Assembly (NCBI RefSeq): GCF_003428335.1
Contig: NZ_CP031704.1
Span: forward strand, 1,116,001-1,180,000
Source of the DNA: Solimonas sp. K1W22B-7
GTDB lineage: Bacteria > Pseudomonadota > Gammaproteobacteria > Nevskiales > Nevskiaceae
DNA: 64,000 nucleotides
Direction: 5' to 3'
Part shown: positions 44,016 to 51,963 of the stretch, in pieces
How the letters are laid out: the number at the start of each line of letters is the position of its first letter
How positions within the stretch are numbered: the stretch's first letter is position 1
Made by a program: the position numbers and the translations under genes
Notes under the pieces: model-generated
Database searches by the model: none
What the model was told of the DNA's origin: nothing
What the model saw: the letters and a program-made list of their open reading frames with translations, nothing else

Positions 44016-44876
44016 ATGCACAACAAAGTCTGCCTCGTCACCGGCGCCAGCAGCGGCATCGGCCGCGCCACCGCCAAGGCCCTGGCGGCCAAGGGTGCGG
44101 AAGTGTTCGTGCTGGTGCGCAACCGCGCCAAGGGCGAAGCCCTGCTGCAGGAGCTTTCCCGGGAAACCGGCAATAACCGCCTGCATCTGCTGGTCGGCGA
44201 CCTGTCGAGCCAGCAGGACATCCGCCGCGTCGCCGCGGAGTTCCTCGCCACCGGCAAGCCGCTGCAGGTGCTGGTCAACAACGCCGGCCTGATCAACACC
44301 CGCCTGCGCCGCACACCGGACGGCATCGAGGAGATGTTCGCGGTCAACCACCTCGGTTACTTCCTGCTGACCCAGCTGCTGCGGCCTCGCCTTGTCGAAA
44401 GTGCGCCGGCGCGCATCGTCAGTGTCTCCTCGGGGGCTCACGCTTTCATCAAGCGCCTGCAGCTGGACGACCTGGCCTTCGAGCGCAGCGGCTACCGCGC
44501 CTTTCCGGCCTACGGGCATTCCAAGCTCTGCAACCTGCTGTGGAACCGCGAGCTGTCGCGGCAGCTGCAGGGCAGCGGCGTCACCGCCAACTGCCTGCAC
44601 CCGGGCGCCGTCGGCACCGGGCTGGGGACGCAGAACGCGGCCTGGGCGCGCTTCGTCACCGCGCTGCTGCGGCCGTTCTTCCGCACACCGGAGCGCGGCG
44701 CGAGTTCGTCGATCCATCTCGCGACCGCGCCGGAGGTGGAGGGTGTCAGCGGCAAGTACTACTACGACTGCAGGCCGATCCGGCCCAAGCCCTGGGCCGA
44801 GGATGACGCGGCGGCAAAAGAGCTGTGGACGCTCAGCGAGAAGATGACCGGTTTGGGCGAAAGAAATCTTTTGTAG
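44016..44876 (+). CDS. SDR-family oxidoreductase (retinol-dehydrogenase-like)
   Basis: A 286-residue SDR of the RDH/WWOX type: TGASSGIG near residue 8, NNAG, SVSSGAH and YGHSKLCN with the catalytic Tyr/Lys. The C-terminal tail is longer than in classical SDRs. CAGGAG precedes the ATG at 44016. Its stop codon (44874-44876) lies inside a REP-like palindrome. Acts on a hydrophobic alcohol or ketone; the substrate is not known. Confidence 0.85.
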   Translation: MHNKVCLVTGASSGIGRATAKALAAKGAEVFVLVRNRAKGEALLQELSRETGNNRLHLLVGDLSSQQDIRRVAAEFLATGKPLQVLVNNAGLINTRLRRTPDGIEEMFAVNHLGYFLLTQLLRPRLVESAPARIVSVSSGAHAFIKRLQLDDLAFERSGYRAFPAYGHSKLCNLLWNRELSRQLQGSGVTANCLHPGAVGTGLGTQNAAWARFVTALLRPFFRTPERGASSSIHLATAPEVEGVSGKYYYDCRPIRPKPWAEDDAAAKELWTLSEKMTGLGERNLL

Positions 44877-44949
44877 GAGCGGCTGTCAGCCGCGATCAAG
44901 GGTCGCATGGCCACCAGGCCCCGATCGCGGCTAACAGCCGCTCCTACAA
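44871..44949. repeat. palindrome TTGTAGGAGCGGCTG... (REP family)
   Basis: Arms 44871-44897 and 44923-44949 pair nearly perfectly. It spans the stop codon of the preceding gene and lies between convergent genes, so it may end both transcripts. Confidence 0.8.
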
Positions 44950-44958
44950 AGCATCAGC

Positions 44959-45549
44959 TCAGTGCGCCGTCTTGTTGTTGCTCGCCGTCGCGCCCATCAG
45001 CTTGTCGGTCCAGGCAATGCCGATCGCCGAGATGATGAAGGCCATGTGGATGATGGTCTGCCACATCACGCCGGTCTCGGTCACGGTGGAACAGCGCACA
45101 CCGGCGGCGGCGGTGAGGCAGGGCGGCAGGGCGCCCAGCTGGCCGGCCTCGATGAAGGTCTTCAGCAGGTGGATCGAGGAGATGCCGATGATCGCCATCG
45201 CCAGCTTGACCTTCAGCACCGAGGCGTTGACGTGGCTGAGCCATTCCGGCTGGTCCGGGTGGCCCTGCAGGTTCAGGCGCGAGACGAAGGTTTCATAGCC
45301 GCCGACGATCACCATGATCAGCAGGTTGGAGATCATCACCACATCGATCAGCGCCAGCACGATCAGCATGACCTGCTGCTCGTTGAGCTCGAAGGCGCCA
45401 TGCGTCAGGTGCCAGAGTTCCTTGCAGAACAGGATGACATAGACGCCCTGTGCGACGATCAGGCCCAGGTACAGCGGCAGCTGCATCCAGCGCGAGGAGA
45501 AGATCAGGGATTGCAGCGGATTGAGCGGGGTGTGCGGTTTCGGGGACAT
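44959..45549 (-). CDS. YqhA/UPF0114-family membrane protein
   Basis: A 196-residue inner-membrane protein with four hydrophobic helices (about 23-45, 60-84, 113-131, 160-182) and the conserved FSSRWMQLPLYLGL start of the UPF0114 family. Its function is unknown; members are sometimes linked to redox or ion handling. It has no operon partner in sight. Between its start and the next gene (45550-45737) I see only weak DnaA-box-like words, noted under rejected items. Confidence 0.88.
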   Translation of the reverse strand: MSPKPHTPLNPLQSLIFSSRWMQLPLYLGLIVAQGVYVILFCKELWHLTHGAFELNEQQVMLIVLALIDVVMISNLLIMVIVGGYETFVSRLNLQGHPDQPEWLSHVNASVLKVKLAMAIIGISSIHLLKTFIEAGQLGALPPCLTAAAGVRCSTVTETGVMWQTIIHMAFIISAIGIAWTDKLMGATASNNKTAH

Positions 45550-45737
45550 GGGGAAATCATTCCGGGCCAGGCGGCGCGCAGGGATTCTAACAGGCCCTCC
45601 GCGGCTGTCGCATGACGGTCATTTTTTGTTCATCTCCGGAAAAATGCGTATTTGCCGGGCCTGCCGGCAACGGTCCACAGCGTTGTCCACAGGACCTGTG
45701 GATATCTGGTCGCCGTTCCGTAGGGATATCTACATCT

Positions 45738-46301
45738 CTATGCCGCCTGTTGCAGCGGCCGCTTGCGCCGGGCGTCGCGCAGGCTGGCGGCCCACCACTG
45801 CAGGCGCGTCAGCAGCTTACCCATGGAACGCCGTGCCCGATCCGGCGAGCGCAACTCGCCCGCGGCACTGAACTGCTCCCAGATTTCGGTGAAGCTGACG
45901 GTCTCGCGCAGACCCACGGCATCCAGCTCGGCGAACACTTGGCGCAGCTGCTCCACCGCTCGCAGGCCGCCGGAGACGCCGCCATAGGAGACGAAGGCCA
46001 CCGGCTTGGCCTGCCAGGGCTCGTAGGCCGCGTCGAGCAGTTCCTTCAGCGGCGCCGGGTAGCCATGGTTGTACTCCGGTGTCACCACGATGAAGGCATC
46101 GTTGCGCGTGATGCAGGCCTCCAGGTGATCCGCATCCAGCCTGCCATCGGCGTCATGCGGCAGCCGCAGCGGGTCGATCGCCTCCAGTTCGAAGCCCGGG
46201 TGCTCGCGGACCTGCGCCGTCACCCAGTTCGCCACCGTGTCGCAGAGCCGACCCTTGCGCGTGCTGCCGTAGATCAGCCCCAGCCGTATCCTGTCGTCCA
46301 T
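45738..46301 (-). CDS. NADPH-dependent FMN reductase family protein
   Basis: A 187-residue flavodoxin-fold reductase. GSTRKGR near the N-terminus binds FMN phosphate, and PEYNHGYP is the second flavin loop. Such enzymes reduce quinones or azo compounds using NAD(P)H and protect against redox stress. Start 46301 is preferred to 46316 because GGAG lies 9 bases upstream. A near-perfect SoxR box (46346-46365) with matching -35/-10 spacing lies just upstream, so redox-cycling compounds probably induce it. Confidence 0.87.
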   Translation of the reverse strand: MDDRIRLGLIYGSTRKGRLCDTVANWVTAQVREHPGFELEAIDPLRLPHDADGRLDADHLEACITRNDAFIVVTPEYNHGYPAPLKELLDAAYEPWQAKPVAFVSYGGVSGGLRAVEQLRQVFAELDAVGLRETVSFTEIWEQFSAAGELRSPDRARRSMGKLLTRLQWWAASLRDARRKRPLQQAA

Positions 46302-46345
46302 CGCCGCCGTCTCCATGGGTTGCCAACATGGAGAGCGATGCTAAT

Positions 46346-46365
46346 ACCTCAAGCTAAGTTGAGGT
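46346..46365 (-). promoter_or_regulatory. SoxR box with promoter
   Basis: ACCTCAAGCTAAGTTGAGGT is a 7-bp inverted repeat with a 6-base spacer, close to the SoxR-box sequence I know (CCTCAAGTTAACTTGAGG). On the minus strand it lies between TTGACC (-35) and TAGCAT (-10), 19 bases apart, the long spacer typical of SoxR/MerR-type promoters. Confidence 0.78.
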
Positions 46366-46377
46366 CAAGCGCTTTCC

Positions 46378-46755
46378 TCAATCCCTGAACTGCTTCAGGT
46401 AGGCGATGATGTCGGCACGCTGCTGCGGCGTGGTCTCGAACACCACCATTGTGCTGTTGGGCAGGAACTTGCCCTGGTTGGCCAGCCAGAAGTCGAGCAG
46501 CTCCGGTGTCCAGTCGAAGCCGGCCTTCTTCATTTCATCCGAATAATAGGCATAGCTCGGCAGCGAGCCGGCCTTGCGGCCGAAGATGCCGTAGAGGTTG
46601 GGGCCGTTGTGGTCGCCGTAGGTCTTCTCGGGGTAATGGCAGGTACGGCACTGGCCGAACGTCAGGCGGCCACGCTCGGCGTCGCCCTGCGGCGGTTCGG
46701 CGGCGGCGGTGGCGGACAGACCCAGCAGTGCGGCGGCAGCAAGGATGCGCTTCAT
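46378..46755 (-). CDS. exported class I cytochrome c
   Basis: A 125-residue c-type cytochrome with a cleavable signal peptide (about 1-19). CRTCH (36-40) binds haem, and the C-terminal Met in NSTMVVF is the probable sixth ligand, followed by a YLKQF helix. Its start overlaps the stop of the flavoprotein gene (ATGA at 46752-46755), so it is likely the electron acceptor of that exported enzyme in the periplasm. Confidence 0.9.
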   Translation of the reverse strand: MKRILAAAALLGLSATAAAEPPQGDAERGRLTFGQCRTCHYPEKTYGDHNGPNLYGIFGRKAGSLPSYAYYSDEMKKAGFDWTPELLDFWLANQGKFLPNSTMVVFETTPQQRADIIAYLKQFRD

Positions 46756-48290
46756 GCTTTCCTCCCGGCGGCGTGGCGCGCCGCGCGGCGGCCGAAGAAG
46801 GTGCCGTCGCCGATCGACACACCGCTGCCGATGTAGGGCGCCACCGGCAGGCCGGCGGAAGTGCGGCCGCTGGCATAGAGGCCGGGGATGGGATCGCCCC
46901 AGGCATTGATCACCTGGGCCTCGGTATTGGTCTGCAGGCCGCCGAAGGTGTGCACCGGCATGAAGGTGTTCTTCAGGCCGACGTCGTAGGCGACGAAGGG
47001 CGCGTCCTTCAGCGGCGCCAGGTATTTCTCCGCCTTGTGCAGCAACGGATCGCGCTGGTCCTTCGCGTGGCGGTTGTAGTAGTCCACGGTCTGCACCAGC
47101 GCGCCCTCGGGCAGCCTCAGCTTGCCTTCGAGTTCGGCGATGGTCGGTGCTTCGGCCGCGACGTTGAAGCGGAAGTCCTTCCAGGCGAAGGCATGGGCCT
47201 TGTCGACGATCATGTACGCCACGCCGTCGTCCTGCTTGAAGGCGATCTCATGACCCACCAGGCCGTAGTAGCCGTCCTCCGGCACGAAGCGCTGCGCACG
47301 CGAGTTCACCAGGATGCCGTTGAGGATGGTCTCAGGCGGGTACATCGGCAGGATCACGAAGCCGTGGTGCATGCGCTGCACCGCGCCGCCCACCGCCATG
47401 CCCATGAGGATGCCCTGGCCGAGGTCGCCGGCACGTCCCCAGGGCACCGAGCAGCGTGCCAGTTCGGGGGCGAAGCGCTCCAGCATCGCGCGGTTGTGGA
47501 TGAAGCCGCCGGCGGCCAGCAACACGCCGCGGCGCGCGCGGATGTTGAGCGGCTTGCCGTTCTCGTCGGTCACCACCGCGCCGGAGATGCTGCCGTCGCT
47601 TTCCACGATCAGGCGCTCGGCGGAACTGCGCAGCTTCAGCTGCGCGCCGGCATCCACCGCGGCCCTGGTCAGGGCCTTCATCAGGTCGCGGCCGCCGATC
47701 AGGTGCGGCGAGGGCGGTACGTGGCCGCGCGGCGCCGGCTTTGCGACCTCGCGATAGGGATGCACCAGTTCGCTGCCGCAGTAGTACAGCGAGCCGTCGG
47801 GGATCGAGATCTCTTTTTCCGCGGAGAACTTCTGCGCGTAGTGCACGCCGTTCTCGACCAGCCAGTCGAAGTGCGCGACGCTGCCTTCGCAATACAGGCG
47901 GATCTTGCGCTCGTCCGCGTACAGGCCGCTGGCCGCCATCATGTAGCGGTACATGTCGTCCACAGTGTCGGTGAAGCCCAGCGCCTTCTGCAGCGCCGTG
48001 CCGCCGCCCAGGTAGCAGACGCCGCCGGACAGGCTCGAGGAGCCACCGGGCACATGGAACTTTTCCAGCACCATCGTGGAGATGCCGGCGCGGCGTGCCT
48101 CCAGCGCCGCGGAGATGCCGCCGGCACCGGAGCCCATCACCAGCAGGTCGGTGCTGGCGTCCCAGCGGCGCACGTCCTTGCGCGGCTTGGGGGTGGCCGC
48201 CTCGGCGCCAAAGGCGGCCGCGCCGGCGGCCGCCATGCCCAGTTGCTTCAGGAAACCGCGGCGGCCGTGGTCGGCCTTGCTCTCGCCCAT
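46752..48290 (-). CDS. Tat-exported FAD-dependent 3-ketosteroid dehydrogenase-like protein
   Basis: A 512-residue flavoprotein of the fumarate reductase / 3-oxosteroid dehydrogenase family. It begins with a twin-arginine signal (GRRGFLKQLGMAAAGAAAFG, Arg10-11). The FAD motif GSGAGG is at 53-58, and YASGRTSAGLPVAPYIGSG forms the C-terminal FAD site. AGGAGA precedes the ATG at 48290. Coupling with a periplasmic cytochrome c suggests that ring dehydrogenation, or reduction of a related compound, takes place outside the cytoplasm with electrons passed to cytochrome c. Fumarate-reductase-like activity on another substrate is an alternative. Confidence 0.8.
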   Translation of the reverse strand: MGESKADHGRRGFLKQLGMAAAGAAAFGAEAATPKPRKDVRRWDASTDLLVMGSGAGGISAALEARRAGISTMVLEKFHVPGGSSSLSGGVCYLGGGTALQKALGFTDTVDDMYRYMMAASGLYADERKIRLYCEGSVAHFDWLVENGVHYAQKFSAEKEISIPDGSLYYCGSELVHPYREVAKPAPRGHVPPSPHLIGGRDLMKALTRAAVDAGAQLKLRSSAERLIVESDGSISGAVVTDENGKPLNIRARRGVLLAAGGFIHNRAMLERFAPELARCSVPWGRAGDLGQGILMGMAVGGAVQRMHHGFVILPMYPPETILNGILVNSRAQRFVPEDGYYGLVGHEIAFKQDDGVAYMIVDKAHAFAWKDFRFNVAAEAPTIAELEGKLRLPEGALVQTVDYYNRHAKDQRDPLLHKAEKYLAPLKDAPFVAYDVGLKNTFMPVHTFGGLQTNTEAQVINAWGDPIPGLYASGRTSAGLPVAPYIGSGVSIGDGTFFGRRAARHAAGRKA

Positions 48291-48342
48291 GCTTTCTCCT
48301 CGCAGGTGCTGGTACAGCGGGGGCGGCCGGTGGCCGCCCCGG

Positions 48343-48504
48343 TCAGCCAATTTTCTCGAAGGTGTCCTTGGTCGCCCCGCAGTCCGGGCAGGTCCAGTCG
48401 TCCGGAACGTCTTCCCAGCGCGTGCCGGCGGCGATGCCATGCTCCGGGTCGCCCTTCGCTTCGTCGTAAACCATGCCGCAAATCGTGCATTCCCACTTCG
48501 CCAC
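48343..48504 (-). CDS. rubredoxin
   Basis: A 53-residue rubredoxin. The iron is held by CTIC and CPDC, with the usual [12 protein letters not shown] and [13 protein letters not shown] segments, as in rubredoxins that serve alkane hydroxylases. GTG 48504 is chosen: GGGAG is 7 bases upstream, and upstream in-frame codons are not homologous. It lies 52 bases before the exported flavoprotein gene and is probably cotranscribed. It is cytoplasmic, so it may serve another enzyme. Confidence 0.9.
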   Translation of the reverse strand: MAKWECTICGMVYDEAKGDPEHGIAAGTRWEDVPDDWTCPDCGATKDTFEKIG

Positions 48505-48612
48505 TGCCGTTCTCCCGGAACTGATGCGATGGCGCGAGTGTGGGGGGAACACCGCCCGTCAGGTATCGCCCATTCGGCGTATTGAGGCGCCGGGAGCCCT
48601 CCGATAGTCTGC

Positions 48613-48638
48613 ATAAACATTTTGAGAGCAATGTTTAT
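48613..48638. promoter_or_regulatory. perfect inverted repeat ATAAACATT-8-AATGTTTAT
   Basis: A 9-bp perfect inverted repeat with an 8-base spacer in the gap between the divergent rubredoxin operon (minus) and membrane-protein/aldehyde-dehydrogenase operon (plus). AT-rich in GC-rich DNA. It has the size and place of a TetR- or XRE-type operator that could control both operons. Confidence 0.65.
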
Positions 48639-48685
48639 AGGCGCCGGCCACGACCGCGCCGCCAGGACCGGAGGAGGCAGGGACC

Positions 48686-49198
48686 ATGTTGCGAATGCTG
48701 GACCGGGTGCTGATGGCGCTGTTCGCCTTCGCCGCGTTCACGGCGCTGGTCTACATGCCGCTGTTCCTGCTCGGCTGCGGCTGGGAGGGGCTGGCGCAGG
48801 GGCCGCAGGGCGAGTGCTCGGACAGCGTCATCGGCCGCGCCTGGCTGGGCTATGTCGAGGTGGAGCCGGTCTATGCCCGGGCGCCGCTGTGGCTGCGCCT
48901 GCTCAATGAGTTCGATACCTGGTTCTTCGGCTGGTTCTACCTGCTGTCGCTGGCCGTATTCGCCCGCGGTCGCCAGGAGAGTCCGCGCTACCGGGCGCTG
49001 GCCACCTTCATGTCCGGGATGATGGCCTACGCGATGTTCTTCTATCTCACCCAGGCGACGCTGAGCTGGCCAGCCAGCGGCGCGAAGCTGGGCCAGGTCT
49101 ACACCTACAACGGCCTGTGGCTGCTGCTGTTCACGCTGCTGCTGGCACGCCTTTACCTGTTCCGGCCACCGCCGGCCTTGGAGACTGCACATGGGTAG
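48686..49198 (+). CDS. small membrane protein, possibly EXPERA/EBP-like
   Basis: A 170-residue protein with four hydrophobic segments (about 8-30, 78-94, 106-124, 140-158). The spacing, with WLxYVEVEPVYARAPLWLRLLNEFDTW and a late Tyr/Trp-rich helix ending in RLYLFRP, reminds me of EXPERA-domain proteins (TMEM97, emopamil-binding protein), which include sterol isomerases. That similarity is weak and by eye. The gene overlaps the next one by 8 bases, and the start follows an AGGGACC site. The neighbourhood of steroid enzymes makes a sterol role attractive but unproven. Confidence 0.6.
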   Translation: MLRMLDRVLMALFAFAAFTALVYMPLFLLGCGWEGLAQGPQGECSDSVIGRAWLGYVEVEPVYARAPLWLRLLNEFDTWFFGWFYLLSLAVFARGRQESPRYRALATFMSGMMAYAMFFYLTQATLSWPASGAKLGQVYTYNGLWLLLFTLLLARLYLFRPPPALETAHG

Positions 49199-50675
49199 TT
49201 CTGAAAACACCGCCGGCATCGGCGAGCCGCGGTTGCTGATCGACGGCAAGCTGGTGGAAGCGAAGTCCGGCAAGCGCTACGCCAACATCAATCCCGCCAC
49301 CGGCGAGGTGATCGGCCACGTCGCCGACGCCGGGCTGGACGACGCCGAGGCCGCGATCGCCGCCGCGCGCCGCGCCTTCGACACCAGCGACTGGTCCACC
49401 AACCGCGCGCTGCGCAAGAGGTGCCTGACGCAGTTGCGCGACGGCCTGCGTGCAGAGGCCGAGACGCTGCGCGCACAGGCCGTCGCAGAGGTCGGCGCGC
49501 CGATGGCGATCACCGCGAACGGTCCCCAGGGTGATGGCCCCATCGGCATCCTCGACTACGTCATCGAGCTGCTCGACCGCTACGACTGGGAGCAGGAGCT
49601 GCCGGTCACCAACACCATGGGCGTGCCGAGCAAGCGCCTGGTGTGGAAGGAAGCCGGCGGCGTGGTTGCCGCGATCTCGCCCTGGAACTTCCCGTTCCAG
49701 ATCAACATGGCCAAGGTCGCGCCGGCGCTGGCCGCCGGCTGCACCGTGGTGCTGAAGTCGGCGCCCGACACACCCTGGACCGCGACCATCATCGGCAAGG
49801 TGGTGGCCGAGAAGACCGACATCCCGCCCGGCGTCTTCAACGTGCTGACGTCCTCGGACCCTGCCGCCATCGGCGAGAAGCTGGTGGCCGATCCGCGCAT
49901 CGACATCGTCTCCTTCACCGGCTCCACGCAGACCGGCCGCCGCATCATGGCCAGCGCCGCCGGCACCCTGAAGCGAGTGTTCCTGGAACTGGGCGGCAAG
50001 TCCGCCAACATCATCCTCGATGACGCCGACTTCAGCACCGCGCTGCTGTCGGGCCTGGCGGTCTGCTACCACGCCGGCCAGGGCTGCGCCATCACCACGC
50101 GCATCCTGCTGCCGGAATCGCGCTACGAGGAAGGCGTGCAGACCCTGAAAGCGATGTTCGGCTACGTGCAGCCGGGCGACCAGTTCCGCGAACAGCAGAT
50201 CATGGGCCCGCTGATCAGCGCGAAGCAGCAGCAGCGCGTGCTGGACTACATCGAGACCGGCAAGCGCGAGGGCGCGCGCCTGGTCTGCGGTGGCGGCAAG
50301 CCGGCGGGGCTGGACCAGGGCTACTTCGTGGAACCCACGCTGTTCGCCGACGTGACCAACGACATGCGCATCGCCCAGGAGGAGATCTTCGGCCCCGTGC
50401 TGGTCGCCATCTCCTACAAGGACGACGAGGACGCCGCGCGCATCGCCAACGACTCCATCTACGGCCTGTCGGGCTCGATCTACTCCGCCGATCCGCAGCG
50501 CGCGCTGCGCCTGGCGCGCAAGATCCGCACCGGCACCCTGAACGTCAACGGCGCCAACTTCTTCGCCCCGGACTCGCCCTTCGGCGGCTACAAGCAGAGC
50601 GGCATCGGCCGCGAGATGGGCGTGCAGGGTTTCGAGGAATACCTCGAGACCAAGACCGTCGCGATTCCCGCCTGA
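49191..50675 (+). CDS. aldehyde dehydrogenase
   Basis: A 494-residue NAD(P)-dependent aldehyde dehydrogenase. SPWNFPFQ, FTGSTQTGRRI, the general base Glu in LELGGKS and the nucleophilic Cys in GQGCAITTR are all present, so it is active in principle. It overlaps the preceding membrane-protein gene and is followed after 18 bases by a ferredoxin. A steroid side-chain aldehyde is a plausible substrate, but the sequence does not show it. Confidence 0.9.
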   Translation: MGSSENTAGIGEPRLLIDGKLVEAKSGKRYANINPATGEVIGHVADAGLDDAEAAIAAARRAFDTSDWSTNRALRKRCLTQLRDGLRAEAETLRAQAVAEVGAPMAITANGPQGDGPIGILDYVIELLDRYDWEQELPVTNTMGVPSKRLVWKEAGGVVAAISPWNFPFQINMAKVAPALAAGCTVVLKSAPDTPWTATIIGKVVAEKTDIPPGVFNVLTSSDPAAIGEKLVADPRIDIVSFTGSTQTGRRIMASAAGTLKRVFLELGGKSANIILDDADFSTALLSGLAVCYHAGQGCAITTRILLPESRYEEGVQTLKAMFGYVQPGDQFREQQIMGPLISAKQQQRVLDYIETGKREGARLVCGGGKPAGLDQGYFVEPTLFADVTNDMRIAQEEIFGPVLVAISYKDDEDAARIANDSIYGLSGSIYSADPQRALRLARKIRTGTLNVNGANFFAPDSPFGGYKQSGIGREMGVQGFEEYLETKTVAIPA

Positions 50676-50693
50676 TTCACCAGAGAACACATC

Positions 50694-51020
50694 ATGGTCG
50701 CAGTCACATTCATCGAGCACAACGGCACGGCGCATACCGTCGACGTGGACCCGCACATGAACCTGATGGAGGGCGCCACGCTGAACATGGTGCCCGGCGT
50801 CATCGGCATGTGCGGCGGCATCTGCTCCTGCTCCACCTGCCACTGCTACATCCCGCCGGAGTGGCAGGACAAGCTGCCGGAGCCCGCGGCGGGCGAGCTG
50901 GGCACGCTGGAGTCGGTCACGCACCGCCAGCCCAACAGCCGCCTGGGTTGCCAGGTCACGGTCACCGAGGAGATGCAGGGCATCACCGTGCACCTGCCGG
51001 CGGACCAGGCGGGTAGCTGA
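50694..51020 (+). CDS. 2Fe-2S ferredoxin (adrenodoxin type)
   Basis: A 108-residue ferredoxin with Cys40, Cys46, Cys49 and Cys86 in the C-x5-C-x2-C...C arrangement of adrenodoxin-like proteins, which feed cytochrome P450 enzymes or Rieske oxygenases. It is in the aldehyde dehydrogenase operon. No P450 is seen in the window, so its partner is elsewhere. Confidence 0.92.
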   Translation: MVAVTFIEHNGTAHTVDVDPHMNLMEGATLNMVPGVIGMCGGICSCSTCHCYIPPEWQDKLPEPAAGELGTLESVTHRQPNSRLGCQVTVTEEMQGITVHLPADQAGS

Positions 51021-51032
51021 AGAGATTCTGTT

Positions 51033-51192
51033 CCCTCTCCCGCTTGCGGGAGAGGGGCAGGCGAGGGCATGGATGCCCGAGGTAGGGCAATGCATGGAGC
51101 AATTGCCGAGGAGAGGGTTTCTGTAACGCCATCAAGTTCTACAGAACCCCTCTCCCGCCCTTCGGGCACCCTCTCCCGCAAGCGGGAGAGGG
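51033..51192. repeat. composite palindromic element (copy 2)
   Basis: 11-bp stem with TT loop (51033-51043/51046-51056), then arms containing GGAGAGGGTTTCTGTA and TACAGAACCCCTCTC, then an 11-bp stem with AA loop (51169-51179/51182-51192). Same layout as 26055-26176, 28 bases before the next SDR gene. Confidence 0.8.
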
Positions 51193-51219
51193 GACAGAAA
51201 AAACATCCAGGAGAATCAC

Positions 51220-51963
51220 ATGAGCTTCAAAGACAAAGTCGCCATCATCACCGGTGCCGGCCAGGGCATCGGCGAAGGCTATGCCAAGGAACTCGCCGCA
51301 CGCGGCTGTAAGGTCGTGGTCGCCGACATCAACGCCGCCCAGGGCCAGCGCGTGGTCGAGGAGATCGGCAAGGCCGGCGGCACCGCCATCTTCGCCCCGG
51401 TGGACGTCTCCAGCGAAGTCTCCGCCGCCACCCTGGTCAAGGACGTGGCCCAGCGCTGGGGCGAGATCCACTACCTGGTCAACAACGCCGCAATGTTCGG
51501 CAACCTCGACTTCAACCCGCTGATGACGGTGGACCTGGCCTATCTCAACAAGGTCATCGCCGTGAACATGCTCGGCGCCGTGGTCATGACCCGCGCCGCC
51601 GCGCCGCACATGCCCAAGGGCGGTGTGATCGTCAACCAGTCCTCCACCGCGGCCTGGATGCACTACGACTACTACTCCTTCACCAAGCTGGCGATCAATG
51701 GCATCACCTGCGTGCTGGCGCGCGAGCTGGGTCCGCGCGGCATCCGCGTCAACGGCATCGCCCCCGGCCCCACGGATACCCCGGCGCTGCGCGCCAAGGT
51801 GCCGGAGGAATACCTGCAGGGCATGATCTCGCAGATGCCCCTGGGGCGCCTGGGCACGCCGGAAGACCTGGCCAAGGCCCTGGCCTACCTGCTGTCGGAC
51901 GACGCCAGCTGGGTCACCGGCGTGATCCTCAATGTCGACGGCGGCTCGCTGATGCGGGCCTAG
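51220..51963 (+). CDS. SDR-family dehydrogenase
   Basis: A 247-residue classical SDR with TGAGQGIG near residue 12, NNAA, NQSSTAAW and YSFTK as the active site, ending VDGGSLMRA. CAGGAG precedes the start. Its TAG stop is part of the left end of a MITE-like element (51960-52229), which may have supplied or replaced the original end of the gene. The substrate is unknown. Confidence 0.87.
   Translation: MSFKDKVAIITGAGQGIGEGYAKELAARGCKVVVADINAAQGQRVVEEIGKAGGTAIFAPVDVSSEVSAATLVKDVAQRWGEIHYLVNNAAMFGNLDFNPLMTVDLAYLNKVIAVNMLGAVVMTRAAAPHMPKGGVIVNQSSTAAWMHYDYYSFTKLAINGITCVLARELGPRGIRVNGIAPGPTDTPALRAKVPEEYLQGMISQMPLGRLGTPEDLAKALAYLLSDDASWVTGVILNVDGGSLMRA

Noticed and set aside
45683-45705. Two DnaA-box-like words (TTGTCCACA and TGTGGATAT)
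   Set aside because: Only two imperfect boxes, no AT-rich unwinding region or dnaA/dnaN nearby; not enough for an origin.
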